This document shows positions 23,688 to 34,524 of a stretch of DNA of 64,000 nt, piece after piece. The notes below the pieces were generated by a model. It was not told where the DNA came from. It did not search any database and worked only from the letters and a program-made list of their open reading frames with translations. Where the stretch lies: the NCBI GenBank assembly GCA_964019415.1, contig OZ025870.1, positions 888,501 through 952,500 on the forward strand, in the 5' to 3' direction. This stretch comes from Ianthella basta (Eukaryota > Porifera > Demospongiae > Verongiida > Ianthellidae). Numbering within the stretch: the stretch's first letter is position 1; the number at the start of each line of letters is the position of its first letter. The position numbers and the translations under genes were made by a program.

Positions 23688-26334
23688 TCACTTTTTGTCA
23701 GCACTTGTTCCTCTTTTGAAGTAGTTCCTTACATGGTGAATAGCTCCACCGAGGGCCACAAGTACACCTCCGCCCGCTGCAACTCCAACCACAGCAAGCG
23801 GGATACCGATGCCAAAGCTTAAGGCTCCAGTTATACCAATAATGGCTGCCGCTGCACCAATGCCAGTACCTACACCAATGCCGGCTGCTATCATACCTCC
23901 TAGTAGAGCTAAGCCTGCTTTTTTCATGTCAGAAAATTTCTTATCTGCAATCTCCTGGAAGCGTTTAGCGTCTGCACCCTTGAGCTGTATGGTAGCTTTC
24001 TCTCCTGTGAAGGAAAATTTTCCTCGATGCATTTGCAAGAATCTGACATAGGCGGCAGGAGGGAGGAGATCGAGGATGTCTAGCCACAGAGGTATGAACC
24101 AGTCCTCGCCGTCTGGGAGTTTCTCGGCCTGGTCATCTGTTACTGGCCTGATAACTGTGGCATTAGCTTTTGCCTGAGGTATGCCAATGTCTGTGACAAG
24201 TTTTGCTCTGATTTCTATTTCCCACATATGTACCCTTTCCTTGAAGTATGTGGCCACGTTGAAGTCTGGACGTCCGCTGACTTCCTTAGGAGCTGTTTGC
24301 GCATTCACTAGACCAGCAAATGTCAGTGCAATTATTGCATTGGACCAATCGACACCAGCAGCTTGGTACGATTTCAACGTTGCAATGTAATTTGCTTTCA
24401 GACGAACCTCTCTCAGCGGAAAACAGAATATCGTGAGGTGAATCTTTTTGTCCTTCTTCAGATCTTTTATGTGGCTGAGCACTTCTTCATCGCATGTTAC
24501 TGATGATGCATTTATTCCTGGTGTGTCGTATATCGCTACAGGAATCCCAGCGATGTCAGCTTTATATGCTGTGATTGAGGTTGTCTTCATGTCAATTGTA
24601 TTGCTTACTGCCACCACGTCTTCTCCTAACAGGCTATTGACAAGAGTGGATTTTCCGTCACCTGTTTCACCAATCACAAGAATACCAAACTCAGGGCATT
24701 CCTTCGTTACCTTCTGCATATCCACAATGGAGTCCTATAGCAAAATAAGAGTGTTCGATCATTAAATTTTAATGGTAGGCAAAACCTAGCTATAGCTGTA
24801 GCTGTATCTGTTTAGTTCTCTTCCTGTTTAGTGCAAGCCACAGCAACATTGTGGTTGTACACAGTGTTGATTTTCGGCAGTGTATACGGATGTGCTCACA
24901 CAGTATGTACTCGCAGGTGTTCTGCCAAGGAGCAAACACATATAGCTAATGCCAATACATGCATGACAGGAGTCAGCCAAAATCTATTGTACATTGCATA
25001 GCAGTATGTGGAAACTGCTCACAGTTTGTCTTGCATCACTACATCACATAATTAGCTTCTAGTAAATGTGCGTATAGCTGCATGCACTTGTTTTCTATTG
25101 TTGTGACAAGAGATTATGCTGAACTTTCTAGACACCTATATGTTATTGACATGATTGGACTGACATGACTTGATCTGTGTACTCTAGAACATTCTCCACA
25201 GAAGCCTATAAATAAGATCTTTGTACTGCATTTGCCAGTCCTGCCTTGCCTAATCATTGATTTGAGCAACTGCCCACTTTGTATGCTTACGGTGCCTGCG
25301 AACGCAACACTGTTATGAACTCTTAGAAGTATAAAGGCAGCATTGGGCATATATATTGCTTTCGTCAAGCATGAAGAACAAGGTGCAGATCTGGCTTCAA
25401 GGAGTGTGCATATCTGATGGTCTAATGGCAAATAAAATCATTTTTATAGCATGCACATACATACTGTACAATGACTTACCATTGAACCATAGGCAACACT
25501 GCCAGTCTCAACATCCAAACTGGCCTGGTTGGGAAAGATCACGAGCTGAACTCCTCTTTGGTGCAGATCAGCCTTGCTCTTCTTCTCATGGTGCAGCCTT
25601 TCAAAGAATGAGACAACGGTACTAGCGGGGATGTAGAAAACTATGCTCGTTCCATCATCCGTCAGCCCTGCCAGAATGATCACATTTCCTTTGAGGCTCT
25701 TCATCTTTCCCAGAAAATCCTTAATGTCAACTGCTTCTTTTGCAGAGGCTGTCAAAGAGCTCTTCATCCTGATCACCGTGATCTCGTACCCTTGGGGTAC
25801 CACCACTGGAGCCTCACTGTCCCACTTAGCACTAGCTAGCTGTGCCGGCAGGGCCTTCTCATACTCAGTGACCAGGCGTGTAAGTTCACTATTTGAGAGG
25901 TGAGTGGACAACAGTTTGAGAAAACTGACGTTGTGGGGATTCCAGTAATGTTCAGCAAACTTCATTAGGTCTTCAGGTGAATCAGGAAGAGCCGGCTGTT
26001 TGTCCTCTGGATAGCGAGAGAAGAGCTTGTCTTTCAGGAACTGTTTCAGCTTCACAATGCCATCAGGTTCTAGTTTCAAAATGGCTACAAGCATTTGTCG
26101 AGTGATTTGTGTGAAAACCTCTTGTTGCTGCAGTTGGCCAGGGAAGAGTACCTTTGTAGGAGGTCCTGGCACCTGAGGTTCACCTGTGTGCAGAAGCATA
26201 GGGTATTAACAGGTGTTTAAGGAAAGGCATACATGTGTAAAATGTATATAGCTACTTAGCAAGGTTCAGTTGTTTCGATAGTTCTTACCAGGATGTTCTG
26301 TAATCTCTAGATCTGTGTCGACACCCTCCGCCAT
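23688..26334 (-). CDS. Three-exon AIG1-like GTPase with N-terminal helical and beta/alpha modules (gene B)
   Basis: Exons are 26334-26289 (MAEGVDTDLEITEHP, GTAAGA donor), 26183-25480 (phase 1 in, 0 out, GTAAGT donor) and 24734-23688; about 598 residues. Same order as gene A: helical module with LMKFAEHYW and LTRLVTEYEKAL, beta/alpha module with IKDFLGKMKSLKG, IILAGLT and FYIPASTVVSFF, then the G domain. The P-loop is GETGDGKST, the switch DTPGIN, the G4 position ALTFAG (D to G, as in gene A), with LPDGEDWF following. The tail has a long Gly/Ala-rich hydrophobic region (ALLGGMIAAGIGVGTGIGAA and further), likely a membrane hairpin. Exon boundaries and phases are identical to gene A, so they arose by whole-gene duplication. 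Confidence 0.82.
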
Positions 26335-26757
26335 TGTCCTGCCTTTAGAATACACTGTAGCACACTGTATAACAAACCCTGGGACCTTTGATCTGTGTGG
26401 TATGTAGTTGTGCATACTGAAAGTAGTAGCGACAATATTCATAACTTGTGGGTCCCTTTGGGTTGGGCTATCTTCCACTAATTGCCCATGCACGAGTGCA
26501 TTCATACACTTGGGGAAAGTTGTTTGTAAGGTTTGAGGGTCATGTTATGCTGACAGTATTTATAAGGATTCTGTTGCTCCCAAGGTTTGGTCTTTTCACC
26601 TTTAGCTAGTTGTGTACGTCACTTCAAGAGTTGGAGTAGCTATACACAAGTACACATTAGCATGCACAGGTGGTACGTTAGGAACCACCTGCTAATGATC
26701 CTAAACTTTGGTTGACATAATTTATATAAAGAGAGAAAGCTCGAGACACCTGCATAC
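26335..26757. other. Divergent intergenic region between gene B and the gene at 26996
   Basis: No gene seen. The part next to gene B matches the gene A upstream region in layout (open frame ...QVMNIV... just before exon 1), so it is probably shared promoter or leader sequence. Confidence 0.4.
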
Positions 26758-26988
26758 TTGCTGCTGCATGGCTATATGCCTCTGCATGCATTGCGCTCTC
26801 TAGTGAGTGTCACTGCTAATGATGCAGGTCAACATAATTGTATTCATGACAAAGCGATTACTCGCGTGCGCAGTGTATATTTAGTACTTCTAAATGCGCC
26901 TATATTACTAATACTATTGATTAACGGGTGTGTGGAGAAGAATCCCTGCCGCAGTGGTGCCTGCTTAGGCACGAGACTCGCGACTTGA
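26758..26988 (+). other. Upstream ORF with degenerate 2A-like end
   Basis: A 76-codon frame ends eight bases before the ATG of the GTPase gene at 26996, in another frame. Its C-terminal part has a hydrophobic run (VLLNAPILLILLINGCVEKN) and then PCR. This resembles the 2A skipping motif (xGDVExNPGP) but lacks the key Asp, Gly and final Pro. Probably a leader or upstream ORF, not an active 2A. Confidence 0.25.
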
Positions 26989-26995
26989 AGGCCCA

Positions 26996-27904
26996 ATGGC
27001 TGTTATACCTCCTGCTTCGACTGGTTTTGCAACATTCCTAAAAGAGTTGAGGAATTCTGGGAACACTTTGGGCGTCCTAGTTATCGGGGAAGCTGGTTCG
27101 GGAAAGACAACTCTGATCGACAACCTTCAACTGAACTCACAAGAGACCGCCGGGCTTGTCACCGTATATGACACCAGCGGACTAGAAACAGCACGAGCTG
27201 CCTGGGAGAAGATTGATAATGGCAAACACGATAAATGGGTGGTCATCTTATGCATCCCTCTCACCGAGACCAGAATGCGAGCAAGCCTCATCGATAGCTT
27301 CAATGAATACCACGACCTGGGGATCGACTGGACCAAGACCGTGTTCGCGCTGACATTTGCCGATTCTATACCCACTCCAAAGTCCGTCAAGCGAGACCCA
27401 ACCTACACCCCAGTAAGGTACTTCGAACAGCGATCACGGGAGTGGGAAGAGCACATCAGGAGGGTCTTCCGTGATCAGATTTGTGGGGCCGCTATTACAG
27501 CTGCGAAAATGATCCCTACTACCGGAGACAGCGGCGATAAGCTCCCCGACGGCGTGGAGTGGTTCGAAGTTGCACGGTCCTACATCGCAGCCGCTGCCTC
27601 ACGCCAGATATCAGTACCACAACCTTCTCCAATATCTGGAGCTGTTCCTGTGGCGCCGCTGTCTTGGCGCAGTATTCTTATCATCTCCATGGTAGCTAGC
27701 TCATTCCTTGGGCTGTTTTTGGGAGGGTCTATTGGAGCAGCTTTTGGTTCACCAGGACGAGACAAAGGTATTGATATCGGTACTTCGGTTGGTGCAATTC
27801 TGGGAGCACTGGCAGGCGCTCTGGTCGGCTTTGGAGGGACTGCAGCGTTGAAAAAGTACACTATGCGCCGCCAAGGTGAACTGAACACTCCTTTGTTGTT
27901 GTGA
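26996..27904 (+). CDS. Single-exon AIG1-like GTPase with Gly-zipper membrane tail (gene D)
   Basis: 302 residues. P-loop GEAGSGKTT at about 31-39, switch YDTSG, then ETRMRASL, ALTFADSIPTPKSVKRD and PTTGDSGDKLPDGVEWF. The G domain is closest to the gene at 21943, but the region between P-loop and switch is shorter. The tail holds two hydrophobic, Gly-spaced stretches (near 222-248, ILIISMVASSFLGLFLGG; near 258-285, GTSVGAILGALAGALVG), a pattern suited to packed or oligomeric membrane helices. It ends with a short basic and leucine-rich tail. Start: first ATG in frame, AATGG context. Confidence 0.85.
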   Translation: MAVIPPASTGFATFLKELRNSGNTLGVLVIGEAGSGKTTLIDNLQLNSQETAGLVTVYDTSGLETARAAWEKIDNGKHDKWVVILCIPLTETRMRASLIDSFNEYHDLGIDWTKTVFALTFADSIPTPKSVKRDPTYTPVRYFEQRSREWEEHIRRVFRDQICGAAITAAKMIPTTGDSGDKLPDGVEWFEVARSYIAAAASRQISVPQPSPISGAVPVAPLSWRSILIISMVASSFLGLFLGGSIGAAFGSPGRDKGIDIGTSVGAILGALAGALVGFGGTAALKKYTMRRQGELNTPLLL

Positions 27905-28629
27905 AGGATTACCTGTAATGCATATTTTTACGCATCTTTACTTTTAGTCGCAGCACCAATAGCTCATGTAGTCGTATATGCTTTTTACAGCCTGTGTTTT
28001 GTGTTTAGATTGGACCTGTTGGTGTACCAGTCTTGTACCAAGACCCATCTCTACTGTTCTACCACCAAAGTTTGGAATGAGAGGACTAAAATGTCTGCAG
28101 AATGGCAGAGATGGGTCTGGCCATGAGACTAGTCAATGTACGTACCAGACAGTACAATAGGGCTATCCTTTTAATGGATGCATGGTGTTGGTGATTTGCA
28201 TACTCTGTTATAAGCAGAAGGTATAGTAGTGTACTGGTTGCAGCTATAATGTAATACCACCTCATCATTATCGGCCTCTCGCTCAGTGCATGCCGCATGT
28301 CATTACTGCGTTCGTACATGTGTGTAAACACAGGCAATGTATAGTGGCATGGACACAAATGCATACACACAATTGCACACTAGTCACACACACACACACA
28401 CACACACACACCTGAGCCCCTATTTGAATGCATAGCAGCATGGTTTTCTTGATAATAGTGTAGCTACAGTAAGATTGCCATAATTATTATTGTTTAACGT
28501 TAACTTCAAAACGCGAACACGCGAATACGCAACCGTGTGGGTGGAAATTCCAAGAAGTTACAAGCGCATTCATGGAATAGAGGCGTGGATTTGTGGTTGG
28601 CCATTAAGCGGCTGGAGCGCAGGGGCAGG
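27905..28629. repeat. Intergenic region with a (CA)n microsatellite
   Basis: No gene seen. (CA)n lies at about 28385-28410. The frame before 28630 is open up to a GTG at 28537, but the first ATG that starts a family-like protein is at 28630. Confidence 0.5.
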
Positions 28630-30531
28630 ATGGCCGCATATGTTTGGCGAACTTATGAACGAATTTGGGGAAGGACAGAGTCGACCCCGCCGCTACCTGA
28701 AGCTGAGGCGGAGCCCTTTGGAATCCTCGTTGTCGGTGATACAGGCACAGGCAAGTCGACCCTTATAAACAGGCTTATCGGGGAAGACGCAGCGATAGTA
28801 CTACATTCCCCAAAGCGAGATCGGCCGCCGTCGGTGATCGGTTACAGTGGAAAGATCCATGGCGTCCCGGTGATTTTGTACGAATCGCCTTCACTGGCAA
28901 GTCAAAGCGGTGCGAAGCCTAGCGATGTTAAGCAGGAGCTACAACTCCTCGAGAAGTCGCAGAAGGTGCATGCCTTTATCTGCTGCATTGCGATGTATGA
29001 GACCAGACTGCGTGGCAGCGTCGTAGCAGCTTTGGAGGACTACCAAAGTATTGGATTGGACTGGAGTAAGACAACTGTAGCACTCACATTTGCCGATTGC
29101 ATTCCAGTTCCAAAGGAAATCAGGCAGAAAACTGATCGTGTAAGTCAACACTTCACAGAGCAATTGACACAGTGGCAGAGCGAGCTCAGGAAGTTACTGG
29201 TGGAGAAGTTAGAAGTTACAGGAGATGTCGCAGAGAAGATGAAAGTTTATCCAACTACTGGTGACCGTGACAAGCTTCTCTCAAATGGACAGCAATGGCT
29301 TGTTCCTCTCCAAAACGCTCTTGTTAAGTTGCTACCATCTGGTGCAGCAATGGACTATATCTTAGAGAGTTTTCAACAATCGGCTACAGGCAGTCATAAG
29401 GAGACCCGTGCGTCAACTTCCAGCCTTCCTGCAGCTGGTTCCAATCCTGTGGAGCGTGAAGACAAGCACATCTCAACTGCCAGCCTACCTATTAATAGCA
29501 TGCACATCTCACCTACACCTACGAGCACTTCAGAACGTCAGGACAAAGTCACAAGTGCTTCAACTATGCACTCTGCCACAAACACTACAGAATCCAGAAC
29601 TACATCCGTTACTCCCTTAGATGACCTGACACAGTTCTGGCAGTCCATCAGGGGCATACTCTCACGATTGAGAAAGGACTGCCCCATTTTTGGTGTATTG
29701 GTCATCGGAGAGACTGGCGCTGGCAAATCGACGCTCATCAACAACCTCTTGGGAAGTGAAGTTGCACCTGTTGGACACACTATGGAATCAAAGACTCAAA
29801 AAGTAACCCCGCATGAGCTATCGGTAGAGGGAGTGCCCGTGGTTGTATATGACACACCAGGGCTGGACGACACAAAGGGAAGTGAGTATGATGAAGAACA
29901 CTTGAAGATAATGAAGAGCCTTTTGGACAGAGGAAAGATCCACTTGGTAATCTATTGCTGGAAGATGATAGAGAACAGGTTGCGCGCTGGTCTCAAACGC
30001 ACGTTTGAAGAGTACAGCAAGATTGGTGTGCCTTGGAAACAGACTGTTATTGCACTCACTTTTTCTGATATGGAGAAGGCCATTGATAGCAAACTGGCAG
30101 AAAAGCGCAGTTGCTTGACAGAGGTACTTATTGATAAAGCTGGATTGTCTGAAGATACAGCAAAGGGTGTCAAGATCCATCCAACTACAGCTGACCCCGG
30201 AGAACTTCTTCCCAACGGGCGTCCATGGTATGTACCCTTTTGGCTTGTTGTTCAGGAGATCCTAATCCCAGCTGCAATGCCTCACTTCCTCGACATGCAT
30301 AAGAACAACATCCGTGACACAACAGTGCAATCTGGCAGTAACCCCAATAGCCAGGTGCAGCTTATCTTCACTGCTGAAGAGGAGGTGGTGAAATTTGTGA
30401 AGGCATTTGCTGCCAAAACTGCTATTAGTGAGGCAGACCAAGACAAGCTAACTGAAGCCATTTCGCTCTCACCTTCGAGCTCGTTCCGAAAGATGCTCTC
30501 AGCCGATGATGCTACTCACACAATGACATAG
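28630..30531 (+). CDS. Double-G-domain AIG1-like GTPase (gene E)
   Basis: 633 residues from the first in-frame ATG (MAAYVWRTYERIW). The first G domain has P-loop GDTGTGKST near 37 but a degenerate switch (YESPS). The second has P-loop GETGAGKST near 359 and a canonical YDTPGLDD switch. A Ser/Thr-rich linker of about 100 residues separates them. The first domain has ALTFADCIPVPK and PTTGDRDKLLSNGQQW; the second has ALTFSDMEK and PTTADPGELLPNGRPW. The C-terminal 60 residues (VQLIFTAEEEVVKFVKAFAA and on) look helical and have no family I can name. The design suggests a pseudo-GTPase regulating an active partner in the same chain. The same order is found at 58382 and 61604. A 3'-end copy lies at 37415. 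Confidence 0.85.
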   Translation: MAAYVWRTYERIWGRTESTPPLPEAEAEPFGILVVGDTGTGKSTLINRLIGEDAAIVLHSPKRDRPPSVIGYSGKIHGVPVILYESPSLASQSGAKPSDVKQELQLLEKSQKVHAFICCIAMYETRLRGSVVAALEDYQSIGLDWSKTTVALTFADCIPVPKEIRQKTDRVSQHFTEQLTQWQSELRKLLVEKLEVTGDVAEKMKVYPTTGDRDKLLSNGQQWLVPLQNALVKLLPSGAAMDYILESFQQSATGSHKETRASTSSLPAAGSNPVEREDKHISTASLPINSMHISPTPTSTSERQDKVTSASTMHSATNTTESRTTSVTPLDDLTQFWQSIRGILSRLRKDCPIFGVLVIGETGAGKSTLINNLLGSEVAPVGHTMESKTQKVTPHELSVEGVPVVVYDTPGLDDTKGSEYDEEHLKIMKSLLDRGKIHLVIYCWKMIENRLRAGLKRTFEEYSKIGVPWKQTVIALTFSDMEKAIDSKLAEKRSCLTEVLIDKAGLSEDTAKGVKIHPTTADPGELLPNGRPWYVPFWLVVQEILIPAAMPHFLDMHKNNIRDTTVQSGSNPNSQVQLIFTAEEEVVKFVKAFAAKTAISEADQDKLTEAISLSPSSSFRKMLSADDATHTMT

Positions 30532-31027
30532 ACCTTATCTTTACCTTTCATTTTTTTTGTTCAGTCTTGTATATAAATGAAAACACACACCTACCTGCTT
30601 TAATATGACTTTGTAAGTAATAATGATTCAGATTGCAAGCTGAGGTGCATGTCTTTGTGATAATGTATAAATGCATAATTATATATTCTGTGAGTGCATG
30701 GGATCTAAAACATCTGATCGTGAATAATCATAATATCAACATTATTCATTGGGTGAGGGGACTCTCATGGGTTCATGGGGTACAGATGCTCCTGATAAGA
30801 GTCATGAAATGGAATATTCCAGAACCTAGTATCCAAACACTCCATTAACGTACAATAAAATTTATATTGACGTTATTTCTATATTGATTTGTATAGAAAC
30901 AGTGAAATTATATCTAGCAAAGCCAAACTTACCCAGGAGAAGGCGAATTGGACAGTACTAGTGCTAGTGACGACAGAGTGGAGCCACGAATCACGCACGT
31001 ATACAGCTACTGCTAGGCACACGTGCA
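30532..31027. other. Intergenic and promoter region before the exon at 31028
   Basis: No gene seen. 30895-31020 resembles 40040-40160 upstream of the CARD gene copy (GGCGAAT/GACGATT, GCTAGTGACGA, GAGTGGAGCCA), so a shared promoter is likely. Confidence 0.45.
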
Positions 31028-31363
31028 ATGGCTGTCGCGAAGACTAGCGGTGAAAAACCGACTAACAGCGGGCCCGGAGAATACGAGTTCGGTTCGTTTC
31101 GGGACAGAGATGGCGGTTCAATCTTGCAGGACCCAAGCACTCTCCAGAGAGGCAATACCTTTAAACAAATTCATTCAGATCCCATATACGAAAATACACG
31201 TCAGATGTCACTAGCAGTACGCGCTGGTAGCCAGCACAGAACTCGTAACGGCGAGGGAGAACTCGAAGAAGGCCAAGACTTGAAGGGAGCAAAAACACTT
31301 CCAAGGACTGATGAAGCACACAGTGTAGCACAGCCTCGGGGAGATTTGGGCAGGATGCATGAT
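31028..31363 (+). CDS. First exon of a gene related to the CARD gene at 40163
   Basis: 112 codons from ATG to a GTAAGT donor after GCATGAT (phase 0). The protein is low in hydrophobics and matches the N-terminal part of the gene at 40163: DGGSILQDPSTLQR against DGSTPRDPSPLQR, and HSDPIYENTRQMSLAV against HSSPIHENARQMELTV. There is no CARD on this exon, and I could not place the next exon with confidence. A small candidate begins after an ATGTGCAG at 31584. It may be a partial duplicate, or a gene whose CARD exon has been lost. Role unknown. Confidence 0.45.
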
Positions 31364-31803
31364 GTAAGTATATAAGCGTTAACACACGTACTGTGTGCTA
31401 GTCAATTTCCTATGTTTGCTCATTATCAGGATAAGACGTGCACTCATCCATGTGTATGTCATGTGGATTCGAAGCTTGCATTTGCTTTCTGTCAACTCCC
31501 TGCACCTCTAGGCAATTCCTGTGCAGTGCAAACAACCCACATTCTCTAGACTTGCTAATACGACGCTGCCACCACATGTGCAGGGTATGCGCAATGCAGG
31601 CCAAAGTACAGGTTAGATAACAGCAACCTTAAGACGTAATATCTCTGAGTGTAACTCTATGTCGACTTTTAAGGTACAAAATGCTGTGCATTGTTTGTGC
31701 ATACATGTGTATATATAGCAAACCATAACGTCTGCGCTCTGTAAATGTATTAACTTTAATACAGCTAGTGCTGCAACATGTAGCTATATATTGGAGCCGA
31801 TTA

Positions 31804-31828
31804 TGTACATCAACTATTGCGCAAGTCT
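31804..31828 (+). promoter_or_regulatory. AACTATTGCGCAA motif before the membrane-protein start
   Basis: CAACTATTGCGCAAGTCT lies just before the ATG at 31842. The related string occurs before the sister copies at 42164-42181 (ACTATTGTGTAAGTCT) and 52450-52467 (AAACTATTGCGCAAG). TTGCGCAA is a C/EBP-type palindrome. The last two copies also have a CRE palindrome, TGACGTCA, at 42156 and 52442. Regulatory role inferred. Confidence 0.45.
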
Positions 31829-31841
31829 CAATAGAATTAAA

Positions 31842-32420
31842 ATGGCCGTCGACCTTGGTTTGGCAGGTATCATAACTTTGACTACTGGATTAGTCGCTAC
31901 AGTGGGCTATATCATCAGTTCAATCTCAATTGGAGCAGCACTGGGAGGAATCTCAGGTTCGGGAGCGGGTATGATAGCTGCTGCCATCTTGCACCGCTTA
32001 CGACCATACATTTTCAATGTGACTGGGGCTGGCGGTCAATGGCTGGTCGCATCTGGAGTCGTTACTCTAGCGACTGGATTTGGCGTCACAATAGGATACA
32101 GTGCTAGCTCAGTGCCAGTTGAAGCGGTACTTCTTGCGATCTTAACTGCAGGATTAGGAATGCTAGTCGATTGTAAGTTCAATTTCCTGTACAGTTTTAT
32201 TGACAGAGGGTACTTGAAATCAGCCGGTCTTATTGCGTTGGCTACTGGATTTGGCGCCACCATTGGACGCTACGCCTTTTCAGCGTCAGCTGGAGCATTA
32301 TTAGGAGGGATATTTGGAGCTGGGGTAGGGATGATTGCCGCAGCTGTGACATTGAGTGAAGTTGACACCTCGGCTGGCACTACCCGTGTGACTAACTATA
32401 AGACAGAACACTTACAGTAG
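31842..32420 (+). CDS. Gly-zipper membrane protein with three internal repeats (intact copy)
   Basis: 192 residues from AAAATGGCCGTC (an upstream in-frame ATG at 31803 is possible). Three repeats of about 35 residues, at about 12-46, 74-108 and 132-168, follow LATGFGATIGY..SS.P.A.L..I..AG.GM. Each is a hydrophobic, Gly-every-fourth hairpin. The repeats are separated by short polar or aromatic loops (HRLRPYIFNVTGAGGQW; CKFNFLYSFIDRGYLKSAG). The tail is polar. The look is of a multi-helix membrane protein with glycine zippers. Related copies: 36268 and 42197 (broken), 52484 and 56860 (short). Gly-rich tails of the GTPases at 15372, 23688 and 26996 have similar texture. No known family recognised. 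Membrane partner or effector of the GTPases is inference. Confidence 0.7.
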   Translation: MAVDLGLAGIITLTTGLVATVGYIISSISIGAALGGISGSGAGMIAAAILHRLRPYIFNVTGAGGQWLVASGVVTLATGFGVTIGYSASSVPVEAVLLAILTAGLGMLVDCKFNFLYSFIDRGYLKSAGLIALATGFGATIGRYAFSASAGALLGGIFGAGVGMIAAAVTLSEVDTSAGTTRVTNYKTEHLQ

Positions 32421-33255
32421 GGTTGTCGAGTGTATGGGGTCAGTGGTGTATTGGTAGACATGGAGCACAGCTGGAACATATAGTTTTCTTAATCCAATTT
32501 TGCAATTCCTACTTTTGTACATTTTTATGCATCATTGATGTAATATAAACAGTTGATCTGGTGTACATGTTGGCATAATGTGCTAGAACAAGTTGTAACG
32601 GTGTCTGTGATATGTGTTCATGGCCTGTGGAACTGTCGCTCTAATGGCACTTGTACAGGATATTGCTAATAACCTGAATTGTTGATTATTTTAGGGTAAT
32701 GGGCTTGAAATTTATTTTATACATGCATACACACAGTGTCAGTTGTTAATAGAAAGAAATTTATGTACTGCAAGACGTCAGCACTTGTTTGGCTCTCCCT
32801 TCTGCTACTTTGAACTACATGCATAATCTCAAACTCAGTCAGTGCCAGTGGTCTTCGTGTGATCACTAGAAACCAATAGGTGACAATTTATTGCTTGATC
32901 CAATTGTGTAGTTATTTAGGTCCACAATGGTCCGCTCCACATGCATGCTTAATTCCCTCTCTCATTGTATCTCTATGTGATTTCTGAGTCACCTTCACAA
33001 TGCAAGGCTGGAATTAATGTAAACAGAACTAGACGTTCTATATCTAACTAGTCCATAATTTATTTAATAATATTGATAACGTTTATGGAATGCGAGCTCG
33101 AAGGGAAAGGAAATTCGTGGTCTTCTTACACCTGGTTACAACACAGCTTAGGGTGGAGGAGCTAGCATGCCATACTGTCCTGTTTAGACAGCCTTTTATA
33201 TACGTATATACATGTACGTAGCCACTTAAAGTTATAATCAAGTATAGAGAGAAAA
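32421..33255. other. Spacer shared by three cassette copies
   Basis: No gene seen. The stretch from about 32421 to 32995 is repeated downstream of the membrane-protein copies at 36822-37400 and, more diverged, at 42780-43240, which shows that membrane gene, spacer and GTPase were duplicated as one block. Confidence 0.6.
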
Positions 33256-34185
33256 ATGGGTCAGAGATTGTCTAGATTGAGTACAGAGGAAAATTATCTG
33301 ACCCACTCGTGGCGTTTGAAGTTTACCAGATTGGGATGTGGTGATGAGTTGGCACCTTGCAGCGTCCTAGTGATTGGAGAGGCAAAAACGGGGAAGTCTA
33401 CCCTTGTTAAAAACCTCTTGAGGCATGAAGACACTGAAGAGCGTTCAGGACAATCGAGCACGCATGAGGCGGACGGGCCTTTGTACGCTGTCGAACTTAT
33501 TGATAATCCTGTGGCGAACGATTCAGGTAGAGGAAGAAATGAAGAGCCCCTTCACAGTAGAAGCTTTAGGTTAACATATGAAGGGCCCCTGCGGGGTGAC
33601 AGAGATGGGCAGTTTTTTGATCTCGTCAAAGAAAACTGCCTTCGTTCATCGTACATTGATTCCATTGAGTGCTTTTTACGGAAGAAGAAGATTGATCTTG
33701 TTATCTTGTGCTTGAAAATGTCTGCAGTGAGATCTGCTTGGGGTATTCCCAGCAATGTGCGCACCTCTGCAGAATTCAGCCAGATAGTAAGGAAGGTAAA
33801 GAGAACTGTAGTTGCACTTACTTTTCCTGATTGCTGTTTAGCTGGCATAGGAGAGGCCCACGGCCCCTCTGCACGAGTGGTCGACTTTAATCATGAACTT
33901 GAAGAATGGAAACACATATTGCACCAATGGGATGGTGTGAACCGAAAGATACAGGTATTCCCCACAAGCAATGACCCTGAACAACTGCTCCCCAATAACA
34001 AGCCATGGCTTTCCCCACTTGTGCTGGGTATTCATGAAATGCTGTCACGTAAAGCTGTTAAGTACCTGAAACAGCATGCAGCATCGTACAAACCAAACAA
34101 GAGCTTGCCTATCTCAGATCCACACCCAGATTTCCAAACAGGGGCATCTCGGTCTGCCAAAAGTGCCTCATCACCAGAATGGTAA
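33256..34185 (+). CDS. Myristoylation-motif AIG1-like GTPase; Death domain cut off by a stop (gene F)
   Basis: 309 residues to the TAA at 34183. It starts MGQRLSRLS, a good N-myristoylation signal. P-loop GEAKTGKST at about 41-49. There is no clear G3 (a DSGRGRNEE stretch lies nearby). The family block reads VVALTFPDCC (TFPD for TFAD), with LLPNNKPW near the end. Against the sister gene at 43315 the stop is a GAA-to-TAA change 27 bases before the expected donor (AAAACAG|GTATAAG at 34210, phase 1). Downstream exons 34525-34605 and 35059-35342 are intact and in phase. So this is either a recent loss of the Death domain, a shortened membrane GTPase, or a sequencing error. Confidence 0.72.
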   Translation: MGQRLSRLSTEENYLTHSWRLKFTRLGCGDELAPCSVLVIGEAKTGKSTLVKNLLRHEDTEERSGQSSTHEADGPLYAVELIDNPVANDSGRGRNEEPLHSRSFRLTYEGPLRGDRDGQFFDLVKENCLRSSYIDSIECFLRKKKIDLVILCLKMSAVRSAWGIPSNVRTSAEFSQIVRKVKRTVVALTFPDCCLAGIGEAHGPSARVVDFNHELEEWKHILHQWDGVNRKIQVFPTSNDPEQLLPNNKPWLSPLVLGIHEMLSRKAVKYLKQHAASYKPNKSLPISDPHPDFQTGASRSAKSASSPEW

Positions 34186-34524
34186 AAGCCCACAAACAGC
34201 AAGAAAACAGGTATAAGTGGCATGCTTACAATTGAAGAAGGTTACAATATTACTCGAGCTACTGTGTATTTAGTCAGTACTGCAACTTACTACTATGACT
34301 CACGATCCTCATAGTGATTACAATAATAATCATACAATGTCACATAACATATGCATACTTGTAGCTTTGTGTGCAGTTACATTAACTTGTGGGTCAGTGG
34401 TCAGTATAGTTCTGTTCATACTAATCTGAAGTTTAACAATTAAAGCATTACCTTCTGCAACATACAAGCATTACTCTGTATCTAGTGTTTTGACTATTCA
34501 TTTCTCACCTGCATGCAAACATAG

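Noticed and set aside
28537..28629. GTG-started extension of the double-G-domain GTPase
   Set aside because: A normal ATG with the family-like start lies at 28630. The upstream 31 codons have no support.
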